Positions 1 to 8,084 of a DNA stretch of 64,000 nt are shown in pieces (the stretch's first letter is position 1; each line of letters starts with the position of its first letter). A program made the position numbers and the translations under genes. This DNA comes from Azospirillum soli. GTDB lineage: Bacteria > Pseudomonadota > Alphaproteobacteria > Azospirillales > Azospirillaceae. The DNA is taken from assembly GCF_017876165.1 (NCBI RefSeq), contig NZ_JAGINQ010000014.1:1-64000 (forward strand), given 5' to 3'. The notes below the pieces were generated by a model, which saw only the letters and a program-made list of their open reading frames with translations, was not told where the DNA came from and searched no databases.

Positions 1-2
1 AG

Positions 3-140
3 GCCACCCTGGAGCGCCACGTCCGATACTGGGAGAATGCCCGCACCGCCGCCGGCACCCACCTCAACCGGCAGTTCACCACTGACGACGCGCGCGTCAA
101 GATGCGCAGCCTCTACTCTTCATTTCAGCTCTACACCCCA
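3..140 (+). pseudogene. 3' remnant of an IS630-like transposase
   Basis: The frame starting at base 3 reads as a helical tail with WENARTAAG and FTTDDARVKMRSLY. This resembles from memory the end of IS630-family DDE transposases, where a similar FTxxDARxKLxxLYP block precedes the stop. The gene is cut by the window edge, so nothing can be said about its catalytic domain. The similarity stops around base 140, where the sequence switches to a different transposase remnant in another frame. The family call is tentative. Confidence 0.4.
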
Positions 141-144
141 CTAG

Positions 145-294
145 TTCGCCCGCTTCCGTCGCCTCGCCGTCCGCTACGAACGGCGCGCCGACATCTGCAC
201 CGCCTTCCACCACATCGCCGCCAGCCTCATCTGCTGGCGCTTCGTCCAGAAATGGTTCTGTTGGGCACTCTTAGTCGGGTATCTCAATTTATGA
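145..294 (+). pseudogene. C-terminal fragment of an IS5-like transposase
   Basis: Bases 145-294 read without stops as FARFRRLAVRYERRADI followed by an ALICW-like segment (SLICWRFVQKWF) and a TGA. FRRLxVRYExRADIxxAF...LICW is the typical end of IS5-family transposases. An in-frame TAG lies directly upstream at 142-144 and the preceding sequence belongs to another element, so this is a dead fragment. No terminal inverted repeat could be delimited. With the adjacent remnant it marks an old insertion hot spot downstream of the RTX gene. Confidence 0.5.
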
Positions 295-352
295 GTAAAC
301 CCATAAGCCGGCTTGCCGCGCGAGGCGCCGGAGGGTTTGAACCGGATGGAAA

Positions 353-384
353 CCCGGCTCGCCGAACGCTCTCGGCGAGCCGGG
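353..384 (-). terminator. Hairpin downstream of the RTX gene
   Basis: A perfect 13-bp stem (353-365 with 372-384) with a 6-base loop lies 11 bases beyond the stop of the RTX gene on the minus strand. Only three T residues follow on that strand, so it is a strong structure but a weak intrinsic terminator by the U-tract rule. Confidence 0.55.
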
Positions 385-395
385 CCCCGACGCCC

Positions 396-3300
396 CTATC
401 CGAACAGGAACCAGGTTCCAGGGATGCTCCCGTTCAGGGAGGCGTGTTTGATGCCTTGCAGCGTCAGATCGTCCTGGTTGGAGAAGACGATCACCGCGTC
501 GCCCGCGGCATTGGCGCGCAGGTCATAGGACGCTCCGCTGCGCAAGCGGATCCGGTCGCCTTCCGCCGCCGAGAAGTCGATGATTACGTCATGGCCGCTG
601 GCGAGCCCGGCATCGTGATGTTCGCCGAACACGAAGATGTCGGCCCCGGCACCTCCACTCAACGTATCGTTGCCGCTTCCGCCGAACAGCACGTCGTCGC
701 CGAGATCGCCGAACAAGAGATCGTCGTCGCGACCGCCGTGGAGGGTGTCGGCGTCACGCCCACCGTACAAGGTGTCGGCGCCCATGTTGCCGAACAGAAG
801 ATCGGCCCCCATGTTGCCGGCCAGCAGGTCGTTGCCATCGCCGCCGAAACCCTGGTCGTTGTGGTCACCGCCCATGACGGTGTCGTCGCCCAGGTCACCC
901 ATCAGGCTGTCGTCGCCCAGGTCGCCGAACAGCAGGTCGTTGTCGCGCCCGCCGTACACGGTGTCGGCGTCACGCCCGCCGTACAGGGTGTCGGTGCCCG
1001 TGTTGCCGAACAGAAGGTCGGTACCCGTGTTGCCGAACAGGGTGTCGTAGTCCTCGCCGCCCTGGACGGTGTCGTTGCCCTCGTCGCCATACAGCACGTC
1101 GTTGCCGGTCTTGGAGCCGACGAAGTCGTCGCCGCCGCCGCCGTGCAGCGTGTCGTCGTCCGCCCCCAGCACGATGTACTGGGCCGCGCCGTCGCCCCAG
1201 ACGCTCTGCGAGCCCTCGCCGCCGGTCACCCGCGCCGCGCCGATCACCGCCGCGAACTCGACGTTCTGCAGCTGGATTTCGGAGCCGCTGGGCAGGTTGC
1301 GCGTGTCGATGACCAGCGCGGTCTGCGGCCCGGCGCCGGCCGGGGTGCCGGTGATGACCAGCGGCGTGCCCGGCGCGGTGGCGCCGGGGGCGGTGGTCGG
1401 GACGATGGTCTGGACCAGCAGGGGCGCGTCGGCCGGCAGGCCCTGCAAGAAGCCGGAGCCGCCGCCGGTGAGCTGGGTCTGGTCGGCCGAGCCGGCGGTG
1501 GTGCGTGTCTGGATCTCGCGGACCAGGTCGCTGAGCGAGGAGCCGGCCGCCTTGGGGGCGCCGGAGCCGCTCACCGTCAGGCCAAAGCCGGTCGGCACCT
1601 GGGCGGTCAGCAGGCTGGCGCCGCCGCCGGTGACCAGCGGGATGTCGGCCACCGTGTTGTTGCCGACCTGCTCGGGGCGCGAGGCGGTGACCACCGGGAT
1701 CGTGATCGTCTGCGAGATCGTGCCGTCGCTGTTGGTCACCGAACCGGTCTGCACCGGAACGCCATCAACCGTGGTCGGGCTCGGGGGCGCCGGGTCCGGC
1801 GTCGACGGAGGCGGGGGAGGCGCCGTTCCGGACATGGTGATCTGGACGGCGAAATCGCTGCCGGCCACTTCGGTCCAGTTGGACACGAAATCCTGCTCCC
1901 GCGTGTTGCCGTTTGTGTGAGTGCCCCTGATCTCAATGCCGCCGCTGTAAACATCCGGCGTATCGAAAAACACGTTCCCCAGCGGCGTGTTCTCGACCAC
2001 GCCGTCGAGGATGATCGCATACTGGGATCCGACCGTCAGGCCGTCATAGTTGACCGAAACGTTGAACCGCTCCGGCCCCATATGGTTGAGGTTCGCCGAG
2101 AATGTGTTGCTTTCGAACAGCACCGTGGTCGGGTTGATCTCGCCGCCGACGTTGCTGACGCCGGTGAGAAGGAGGCGATAGCTTGAAGCGATAGGCAGAA
2201 GAGGAAGCTGCATCTGGAGCGACGCGCTCTCCAGCCTGGTTCCCGTCGCCGTGAAGGTTTGCCCGACGTAGCCGCTGAACGGCAAAGGTATGTTGACGGA
2301 GTTCGACATGATGTCGATGGTCGGGGTGTTGTTGGTCACCGCCGTGGCGTTGAGCGTCGCCGCATCGTTGCCGGCAGAATCCTGGATCACGCTGGTGGGC
2401 GGATTGCTGGCCGCGTCATAGGCGACGGTGACGGCTTGACCGGCCGTGACGGCGGTGCCCAAGGTCAGGGTGACGGTTTTGCCGGGGCCGTCGATCGCAA
2501 CGCCAGCGACCGGCACCGGCGTGTTGCCCGCCATGACCGAAAAGCTGAGGCCGGCCGGCATCGAGGTGGCGTCGAGGGCCTCGTCATAGGTCAGCACCAG
2601 CGTCTTGCCGCTGACCGTCGCGCTCTGGAACACGGGGGCAGTCGTATCGGAAGGCCCCAGGGTCAGAACGGTGTCGTTCCCATTGAGGGAGGCGCTCCAC
2701 GTACCGGACGTCACCCCGGTGAGGTTCAGCGTAGAGCCGTTGTGCGTGAGTGTGCCACCCGCGCTCACGCCGTTGAACGTGTTCACAAGGTCGTCGTTGC
2801 GAATGACCACAGAGTCGCCGGCGCTGAAATCGGTGATGGTGACGCCGTTGAAGTACGACCACATATCGGCCACGAAAGCGTCGTCGCCGTCCCCCCCGGT
2901 CATCGTATCCGTACCGCCGCCGCAATTCAGGGTATCGGCACCGGCGCCGCCCGACAGCGAATCATTGCCCTGGGCGCCCCAGAGCTGGTCATTGCCGGCA
3001 CCACCCAAGACGGTATCGTCGCCGTCGCCGCCATTGAGGCTATCGTCGCCGTCGTCGCCCGACAGCGAATCATTGCCATTGGCGCCGATCAGGTTATCGA
3101 TGCCGGCGCCGCCCGACAGAGTGTCGTTGCCGGTTCCACCCCACACCTCATCGCCGGACGAACCGCCGCTGAACGTCGCCGCACCGCTTTGGCCCCACCA
3201 GCTGAAATAGAACGCCTTGTCGGCACCCAGGGGGGTGCTGTCTACAGTGGTGATGCCATACCAGCTCGGATTGGTGGAGAAAGGGAAAGAAATTTCGAAT

Positions 3301-3458
3301 TGATTGCTGTCAACCCGAATGGAAACGGGGTCATTTCCCTGCGCGACAAGCGCAATGTTATAGTTGTTGATACCATCAAGATAATACGCGGTCTGCTTGA
3401 TGGATGGATTAAACTTATAATTGACCGGATGAGACCAAGAAAATTCACCAGCCACCAT
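396..3458 (-). CDS. Large RTX (calcium-binding nonapeptide repeat) secreted protein
   Basis: 1020 residues, acidic, no N-terminal signal peptide, as expected for type I secretion. Domains: an N-terminal segment; a first array of GGxGxDxLx nonapeptides at about 98-195; a SwmB-like Ig-type module opening with DTTAPVFQSATV at about 271-375; an unassigned domain at 385-550; a poly-Pro linker; a second, longer RTX array at about 765-955; and a C-terminal region that would carry the secretion signal. The repeats fold into parallel beta-rolls on binding calcium outside the cell. AAGGAGG lies 2 bases before the ATG and 5 bases before an in-frame GTG (codon 2), so the GTG may be the real start. No type I exporter genes are adjacent. 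The function (adhesin, matrix protein, toxin or enzyme) cannot be told; no catalytic motif was recognised. Confidence 0.85.
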   Translation of the reverse strand: MVAGEFSWSHPVNYKFNPSIKQTAYYLDGINNYNIALVAQGNDPVSIRVDSNQFEISFPFSTNPSWYGITTVDSTPLGADKAFYFSWWGQSGAATFSGGSSGDEVWGGTGNDTLSGGAGIDNLIGANGNDSLSGDDGDDSLNGGDGDDTVLGGAGNDQLWGAQGNDSLSGGAGADTLNCGGGTDTMTGGDGDDAFVADMWSYFNGVTITDFSAGDSVVIRNDDLVNTFNGVSAGGTLTHNGSTLNLTGVTSGTWSASLNGNDTVLTLGPSDTTAPVFQSATVSGKTLVLTYDEALDATSMPAGLSFSVMAGNTPVPVAGVAIDGPGKTVTLTLGTAVTAGQAVTVAYDAASNPPTSVIQDSAGNDAATLNATAVTNNTPTIDIMSNSVNIPLPFSGYVGQTFTATGTRLESASLQMQLPLLPIASSYRLLLTGVSNVGGEINPTTVLFESNTFSANLNHMGPERFNVSVNYDGLTVGSQYAIILDGVVENTPLGNVFFDTPDVYSGGIEIRGTHTNGNTREQDFVSNWTEVAGSDFAVQITMSGTAPPPPPSTPDPAPPSPTTVDGVPVQTGSVTNSDGTISQTITIPVVTASRPEQVGNNTVADIPLVTGGGASLLTAQVPTGFGLTVSGSGAPKAAGSSLSDLVREIQTRTTAGSADQTQLTGGGSGFLQGLPADAPLLVQTIVPTTAPGATAPGTPLVITGTPAGAGPQTALVIDTRNLPSGSEIQLQNVEFAAVIGAARVTGGEGSQSVWGDGAAQYIVLGADDDTLHGGGGDDFVGSKTGNDVLYGDEGNDTVQGGEDYDTLFGNTGTDLLFGNTGTDTLYGGRDADTVYGGRDNDLLFGDLGDDSLMGDLGDDTVMGGDHNDQGFGGDGNDLLAGNMGADLLFGNMGADTLYGGRDADTLHGGRDDDLLFGDLGDDVLFGGSGNDTLSGGAGADIFVFGEHHDAGLASGHDVIIDFSAAEGDRIRLRSGASYDLRANAAGDAVIVFSNQDDLTLQGIKHASLNGSIPGTWFLFG

Positions 3459-3899
3459 TGCCTCCTTCGGATACGGGCCGCGTCAGCCGCCGGCCGGCGA
3501 AGCGGCGCGTGCTGGCGGATCAACCGATGCGTACTTGTTGGAAGCATTTACTGATGGGCGTATTTTTTCGTCAAAGAATCAAATGGCACGCATTGTAACT
3601 CTTCGCGAATGCGTAGAATACGGCCATGATTTTTCTACCGCTTTATGGATAGGCACATTCAATTGGCATCCGTCACGCCACAGAACTTAACATTGTCGCC
3701 ATCAGTATTTTATAATACAACCTTTGACTGATTATTTTAACGAAAAAAAACGTTTTTGACATGCGTCGAGGGAAGCGTCCCGACCGTGCGCGAGTCATTG
3801 ATCCGGTCGTGGTGACGCTGGATGGCCGGGCGAGGCGGAGAGCCACCCACCATCACCGCCATGCCGCCAAACACCCCTCGGCATCGCGAGAAAAGAGGC
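3459..3899. promoter_or_regulatory. A+T-rich intergenic region upstream of the RTX gene
   Basis: About 440 bases without a convincing gene. The section 3545-3765 is much richer in A+T than its surroundings, with runs such as TATTTTATAATAC and AACGAAAAAAAACG. It lies upstream of the RTX gene (minus strand) and downstream of the response regulator. It probably holds the RTX promoter and perhaps binding sites for nucleoid proteins. No specific operator was identified. Confidence 0.4.
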
Positions 3900-4616
3900 T
3901 TATTCGCTCGTGGGTTTCGCCGGAACAAGACGCAGCGGCGCGGAAAAGCGGTACCCGGACGCGTAGAGCGCCTGCACCGGCAACGCCGCTCCGGCCGTCC
4001 GCTCGACCTTGATTTTCAGGCGACGGACCATCGCATCCAGGGCCCGGCTGTCATGGTCGAGGGGAGTGCCATAAACGGCCTGGGACAGGAGGTCACGTTC
4101 CACAGGCGCATCCGGACTCTCGGCCAAGCAAACGAGAAAACGCATCTCCAGATTGGAGAGTTGCACGCCGGCACCGCCCGGCGTGTTGAGGCGCCACGCC
4201 GTCTGATCGAGCATCCAGGCCGGCACCTCCGCCATCGGTTCCGCGACGGGCGCTTCGCGCGTCAGGCGCCGGTCGAGCGCGCGGACGTGGGCGGCCAATT
4301 CGCGCAGGCTCACGGGCTTCGAGAGGTAGATGTCCGCGCCAGCGTCCAACGCGGTGAGCCGGTCGTCCTCCAGCTGGCGGGCGGTCAGCATGATGATGCC
4401 CAAGTTGGAGGATTGCCGCAGGCGGGCGGCGATGTCGAAGCCGCTCTCGTCGGGCAGGTTCACGTCCAGCACGACGATATCGACGCCTTCCATCGGCAGC
4501 GCGTCAAACTCCGCCCCACACCCCGCCTGGCACACGTCATGCCCTGCGGAGCGCAAGTACAACGCGATGTCCTCGCGAAGCGCCGTTTCATCTTCAACGA
4601 TGACGATTCGCGCCAT
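3900..4616 (-). CDS. OmpR-family two-component response regulator
   Basis: 238 residues from the ATG at 4616; a GTG nine bases upstream (4625) is an alternative start. The N-terminal receiver domain has the acidic pair in VEDE, the phospho-acceptor Asp in VVLDVNLPD (about residue 51), the Thr in MLTAR and the Lys in LSKPVS. The C-terminal half is a winged-helix Trans_reg_C domain (SRALDAMVRRLKIKVE...YASGYRFSAP). It should be phosphorylated by the histidine kinase transcribed divergently 170 bases away and act as a DNA-binding regulator. The targets are unknown; nearby candidates are the RTX gene downstream and the uptake genes beyond the kinase. Confidence 0.88.
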   Translation of the reverse strand: MARIVIVEDETALREDIALYLRSAGHDVCQAGCGAEFDALPMEGVDIVVLDVNLPDESGFDIAARLRQSSNLGIIMLTARQLEDDRLTALDAGADIYLSKPVSLRELAAHVRALDRRLTREAPVAEPMAEVPAWMLDQTAWRLNTPGGAGVQLSNLEMRFLVCLAESPDAPVERDLLSQAVYGTPLDHDSRALDAMVRRLKIKVERTAGAALPVQALYASGYRFSAPLRLVPAKPTSE

Positions 4617-4797
4617 ATCCTCCACCCGCCGCGATCATCGAGAATAACCGGCAATATATGAGCCATTGCACCGATTTAGTCAAAGCGATATCACGAGCAT
4701 ATTAGGCAATCGTGAAGTTTGTTGTTCTCGTCACTTGACCGGCACGGGCGTTTGACTTCTCTTCCGTCGTGGCGCCCGGCACCGGAGGATGGATCGC
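4617..4797. promoter_or_regulatory. Divergent promoter region of the regulator/kinase pair
   Basis: About 180 bases between the response regulator (minus) and the kinase (plus), A+T-richer at 4640-4730. Both promoters must lie here. No clear repeat or operator was recognised. Confidence 0.4.
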
Positions 4798-6810
4798 GTG
4801 AGGTTTTTTGTTCTCGTTGGGGTTGTGGCCGCCATGCTGGTGCTTTTCCATCCCGCGGCGGCCCTCGCGCAGACCGAGGCGTCCCCCGACGGCATCGCGC
4901 CCGGCCCCGCTGACGTCGTGCCGCTCGCGCCCATTATCGACGTGCTGTTCGATCCCGGCGGCACCCTGACCCTCGACGCCGTCGCGGCGGAACGGGGCGG
5001 CGGCGGCGCGTTCCATCGGTTGTCGGCCGGGCCCGCATCGTTCGGGCAGAGCACGGGCGCCCTCTGGGGCCGGGTGCGGCTGGACCTGACCGACGCCAAG
5101 ACCGCCGACCGCTGGCTGCTCGCCATCGACACGCTGCTGATTGCCCGCGCCGACATTTATCTGGTGGCCGACGATGGCCGGGTGCTGGCGCACGCGGCGC
5201 GGGGGCTGACGATGGAAGCGGTGCCGGCGGGCGCGATCCAGCACACGGTCGGGCTGACGCCCTACGTCGGCCAGCCGGTCACGCTGTACCTGCGCGTCCA
5301 ATCGCGCTTTGCCCTGGTGATGGCGCCGGTCCTGCGCACCACGCTTGCCCAACTGCGGCATGAAGCCGAAATGACGCGCCTCCACGCGCCCCTGGCGGGG
5401 TCGATCGCCAGCATGGCGCTGCTGTTCGGGGCGCATTGGCTGCTCCTGCGCAGCCGGCTTTACGCCTACGCCTTCGGTGCGGCGCTCGGAATTCTGATCA
5501 CCGGCTTCTTCGGGTCCGGCCTCAACCGGGTCTACGGCGTCAGCTGGGGAAACAACGTCGATTGGTGGCTCCTGGAAGGGGGCGGCATTCTCGGCCTGCA
5601 CTGCCTGCCCTTGTTCATCGCCGCCTATCTGGATCTGTCCAGCCACCGCCCGGCCATGCACCGCACGCTGTGCCGTGGCGTCATGGTCATGACGGCGATC
5701 AACGTCGGCCTGATGCTGTTCCTGCCGCACCGGCTTCTCACCGGGCTGACCGCCAGCTTCTTCGCCGTCTCGGCGGTTTCGCTCTGGCTGATGCTCATCC
5801 AGCCCGGAATTGGAAAGCGCGACCGCCGGTCCCTGCTGCTGGCCATGGGTCCGTTCCTGGTGCTGAACTGCTTCCACCTCGTGGCGTTCAACCGCTGGGC
5901 GCCGGACCTGCTGCCGTGGCGCGGGTGGGTGAAGGAGCTGTTCTCGATCGGTCTGGCCACCCTGCTGATGGGCTTCGCCCTGGCGATGGCCGACCAGTTC
6001 CGCTTCCGTTTGAGCAAGCTGGTGGCGCAGCGGACGCGGCAGTTGATCCAGGCGAACGCCCAAACCGAGGAGGCCCTGATCGCCGAGCAGGCGGCCCGGC
6101 AACACCTGCGCCAGTTCATCCGGATGGCCGCGCACGAGTTCAAGACCCCGCTGGCCGTGATCGACACCGCCGCGCAGGTTCTCCCCCTGCTGGTCGGCGC
6201 GATGACCGACGACGCCCGGCGCCGGCTCGACAACATACGGGCGAACGTCCGGCGGCTGCTGAGCCTGATCGATGCCTGCTTCGCCGAGGACCGGCTCGAC
6301 GAAAAGGGGCTGGTGCTGAAAACGGAACCCATCGATCCGCTGGCGATGGTCGAGGATGTGGCGCACCACCAGCGGCTGCTTCATTCCCGCGCGATCCGGG
6401 TCCATGCGGACGCGTCCCTCCCGCCCATCGAGGGCGATCCGGAACTGTTGCGGATGACGTTCAACGCGCTTCTCGACAACGCCGCCAAATACTCGCCCGC
6501 GAAAAGCGCCATCGACGTGGAGATCGCCGGCTTGAACGGCGGTGTGAAGGACGGCGCGACTGGCGGCTTGCGGGTCCGCATCCTCGACCGTGGCCGAGGC
6601 ATACCGGAAAGCGATCGCGCGGAGCTGTTTTCGCGCTACTACCGCGCTTCAAACGTGTCGTCGGTGCCGGGGACCGGCCTCGGGCTCTATCTGGCCCGTT
6701 CCATCATCGCCCGCCACGCGGGCACCCTGTCCTTCGCCGACCGCGAAGGCGGCGGCACGGTCTTCACCGTGAGCCTTCCCGGAACCGCGCCGCCGGGCAA
6801 GAACCCCTGA
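4798..6810 (+). CDS. 7TM sensor histidine kinase (7TMR-DISM type)
   Basis: 670 residues. A signal peptide (VLVGVVAAMLVLFHPAAALAQ) is followed by a periplasmic beta-rich domain of about 150 residues (7TMR-DISMED2-like), seven membrane helices between about 195 and 400, a short coiled linker, HisKA with His446 in RMAAHEFKTPL, and HATPase_c with N-box LLDNAAKYS (about 558-566), G1 DRGRGIP and G2 GTGLGLYLA. GGAGG abuts an ATG at 4789 but stands nine bases before the in-frame GTG at 4798, so the GTG is preferred. The gene is divergent from its probable partner regulator. The extracellular fold of this class binds carbohydrates or other small ligands; the ligand here is unknown. It ends next to a convergent uptake gene. 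Confidence 0.87.
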   Translation: MRFFVLVGVVAAMLVLFHPAAALAQTEASPDGIAPGPADVVPLAPIIDVLFDPGGTLTLDAVAAERGGGGAFHRLSAGPASFGQSTGALWGRVRLDLTDAKTADRWLLAIDTLLIARADIYLVADDGRVLAHAARGLTMEAVPAGAIQHTVGLTPYVGQPVTLYLRVQSRFALVMAPVLRTTLAQLRHEAEMTRLHAPLAGSIASMALLFGAHWLLLRSRLYAYAFGAALGILITGFFGSGLNRVYGVSWGNNVDWWLLEGGGILGLHCLPLFIAAYLDLSSHRPAMHRTLCRGVMVMTAINVGLMLFLPHRLLTGLTASFFAVSAVSLWLMLIQPGIGKRDRRSLLLAMGPFLVLNCFHLVAFNRWAPDLLPWRGWVKELFSIGLATLLMGFALAMADQFRFRLSKLVAQRTRQLIQANAQTEEALIAEQAARQHLRQFIRMAAHEFKTPLAVIDTAAQVLPLLVGAMTDDARRRLDNIRANVRRLLSLIDACFAEDRLDEKGLVLKTEPIDPLAMVEDVAHHQRLLHSRAIRVHADASLPPIEGDPELLRMTFNALLDNAAKYSPAKSAIDVEIAGLNGGVKDGATGGLRVRILDRGRGIPESDRAELFSRYYRASNVSSVPGTGLGLYLARSIIARHAGTLSFADREGGGTVFTVSLPGTAPPGKNP

Positions 6811-6824
6811 CCATGATGCCGTCT

Positions 6825-6848
6825 GGTGCGGCGCCGAAGCGCCGCACC
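6825..6848. terminator. Hairpin between convergent kinase and TRAP genes
   Basis: A perfect 10-bp stem with a CGAA tetraloop sits in the 50-base gap between two converging genes. There is no U-tract on either side, so it may act as an mRNA end-protecting hairpin rather than an intrinsic terminator. Confidence 0.5.
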
Positions 6849-6860
6849 ACGACGGTTTCA

Positions 6861-7961
6861 TCAGCGCCGCTGGCCGGCGGTGAAGACGAAGTTGTCGAAG
6901 GAATTCTCGCCGACGCGGAACCACAGGTTCTCCTCGTCGCGGAACTTCTTCCACGGCTCGTACATCTTGGCGAACTTGGCGTTGGTCTTGGCCGTCTCGT
7001 CGTACAGTTCGTTGGCGGCCTTGTAGCAGGCCTCCATGACGTCGCGCGGGAACGGCTTCAACTGGGCGCCGCCGGCGACCAGACGCTTCAGCGCCGCCGG
7101 GTTTTCGGCGTCGTACTTGGCGTTCATGATGACCGTGGCCTCGAAGCAGGCCGCTTCCAGCACCGCCTGATACGGCTTCGGCAGCTGCTCCCACTGCTGC
7201 TGGTTGACGAGCAGCGAGACGTTCAGGCCGCCCTCCCACCAGCCGGGATAGTAGTAGTACTTGGCGACCTTGTTGAAGCCGAGCTTCTCGTCGTCGTACG
7301 GGCCAATCCATTCGGCGGCGTCGATGGTGCCCTTTTCCAGCGACGGGTAGATGTCGCCGCCGGCAATCTGCTGCGGCACGACGCCGAGCTTGCTGAGCAC
7401 CTGGCCGGCGAAGCCGCCGATGCGGAACTTCAGGCCCTTCAGGTCATCGACCGTCTTGATCTCCTTGCGGAACCAGCCGCCCATCTGGACACCGGTGTTG
7501 CCCGCCGGGAAGTTGAGAACGTTGTAGTCCTTGAAGAACTCGCGCAGCAGGGCCATGCCGCCGCCCTGATGAATCCAGGCGTTCTGCTGGCGCGCGTTCA
7601 GGCCGAAGGGCACCGTCGAGTCGAAGGTGAAGGTCGGGTCCTTGCCGACGTAATAGTAGCTGGCCGTGTGGCCGCATTCGACCGTGCCGTCCTTGACGGC
7701 GTCCAGCACCTGAAGGCCGGGCACGATCTCGCCCGCCGCGAAGGGACGGATCTGAAACTTGTTGTCGGTCGCGGCGGCAACGCGCCGGGAGATCACGTCG
7801 GCCGCACCGTAGATGGTGTCGAGGCTCTTCGGAAAGCTGGAGGCCAAGCGCCAGCGGATTTCCGGCTGAGTCTGGGCGATGGCGGGGGCGGCAAGCGTGC
7901 TGGCAGCGACGCCGACACCGGCCCCAACGCCAACTGAGGTCAAAAACGAGCGCCGTTTCAT
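6861..7961 (-). CDS. TRAP-type transporter solute-binding protein (DctP family)
   Basis: 366 residues. The N-terminus MKRRSFLTSVGVGAGVG...AAPAIAQ has a Tat-like RRSF motif before a hydrophobic stretch, so export may be by Tat. The body is a DctP-family periplasmic binding protein (IRWRLASSFPKSLDTIYGAADVISRRVA..., GLKFRIGGFAGQVLSKLGVVPQQIAGGDIYPSLEKGTIDAAEW), close in feel to the 2-oxoacid binder TakP. It should bind an organic acid and hand it to a DctQ/DctM membrane pair, but neither subunit gene is in the neighbourhood, so it is an orphan component or works as a sensor partner. GGAGAGGG precedes the ATG. The gene lies 120 bases downstream of dctA on the same strand. Confidence 0.88.
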   Translation of the reverse strand: MKRRSFLTSVGVGAGVGVAASTLAAPAIAQTQPEIRWRLASSFPKSLDTIYGAADVISRRVAAATDNKFQIRPFAAGEIVPGLQVLDAVKDGTVECGHTASYYYVGKDPTFTFDSTVPFGLNARQQNAWIHQGGGMALLREFFKDYNVLNFPAGNTGVQMGGWFRKEIKTVDDLKGLKFRIGGFAGQVLSKLGVVPQQIAGGDIYPSLEKGTIDAAEWIGPYDDEKLGFNKVAKYYYYPGWWEGGLNVSLLVNQQQWEQLPKPYQAVLEAACFEATVIMNAKYDAENPAALKRLVAGGAQLKPFPRDVMEACYKAANELYDETAKTNAKFAKMYEPWKKFRDEENLWFRVGENSFDNFVFTAGQRR

Positions 7962-8084
7962 GAAGCGTCCCTCTCCATAATTGTTCTGAGACGAACGTAT
8001 CAGCGCCGTTGTGGAGGTGACAAACCGTTAGCCCTGCAATAATCGTATGGCACGCCCGACAAAAACGCCGGGCAACAGTAACGA

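Noticed and set aside
700..1100. Repeated GTCGTCGCC/GCCGAACAG words as a CRISPR or tandem DNA repeat
   Set aside because: They have 27-base periodicity with codon-phase variation and encode RTX nonapeptides on the minus strand.
102..2186. A long open frame antisense to the RTX gene
   Set aside because: It runs through the GGxGxDx repeats on the other strand and consists of VxxxVAEQxVV-type translation of the repeat; the minus strand has a ribosome site, domains and normal codon use.
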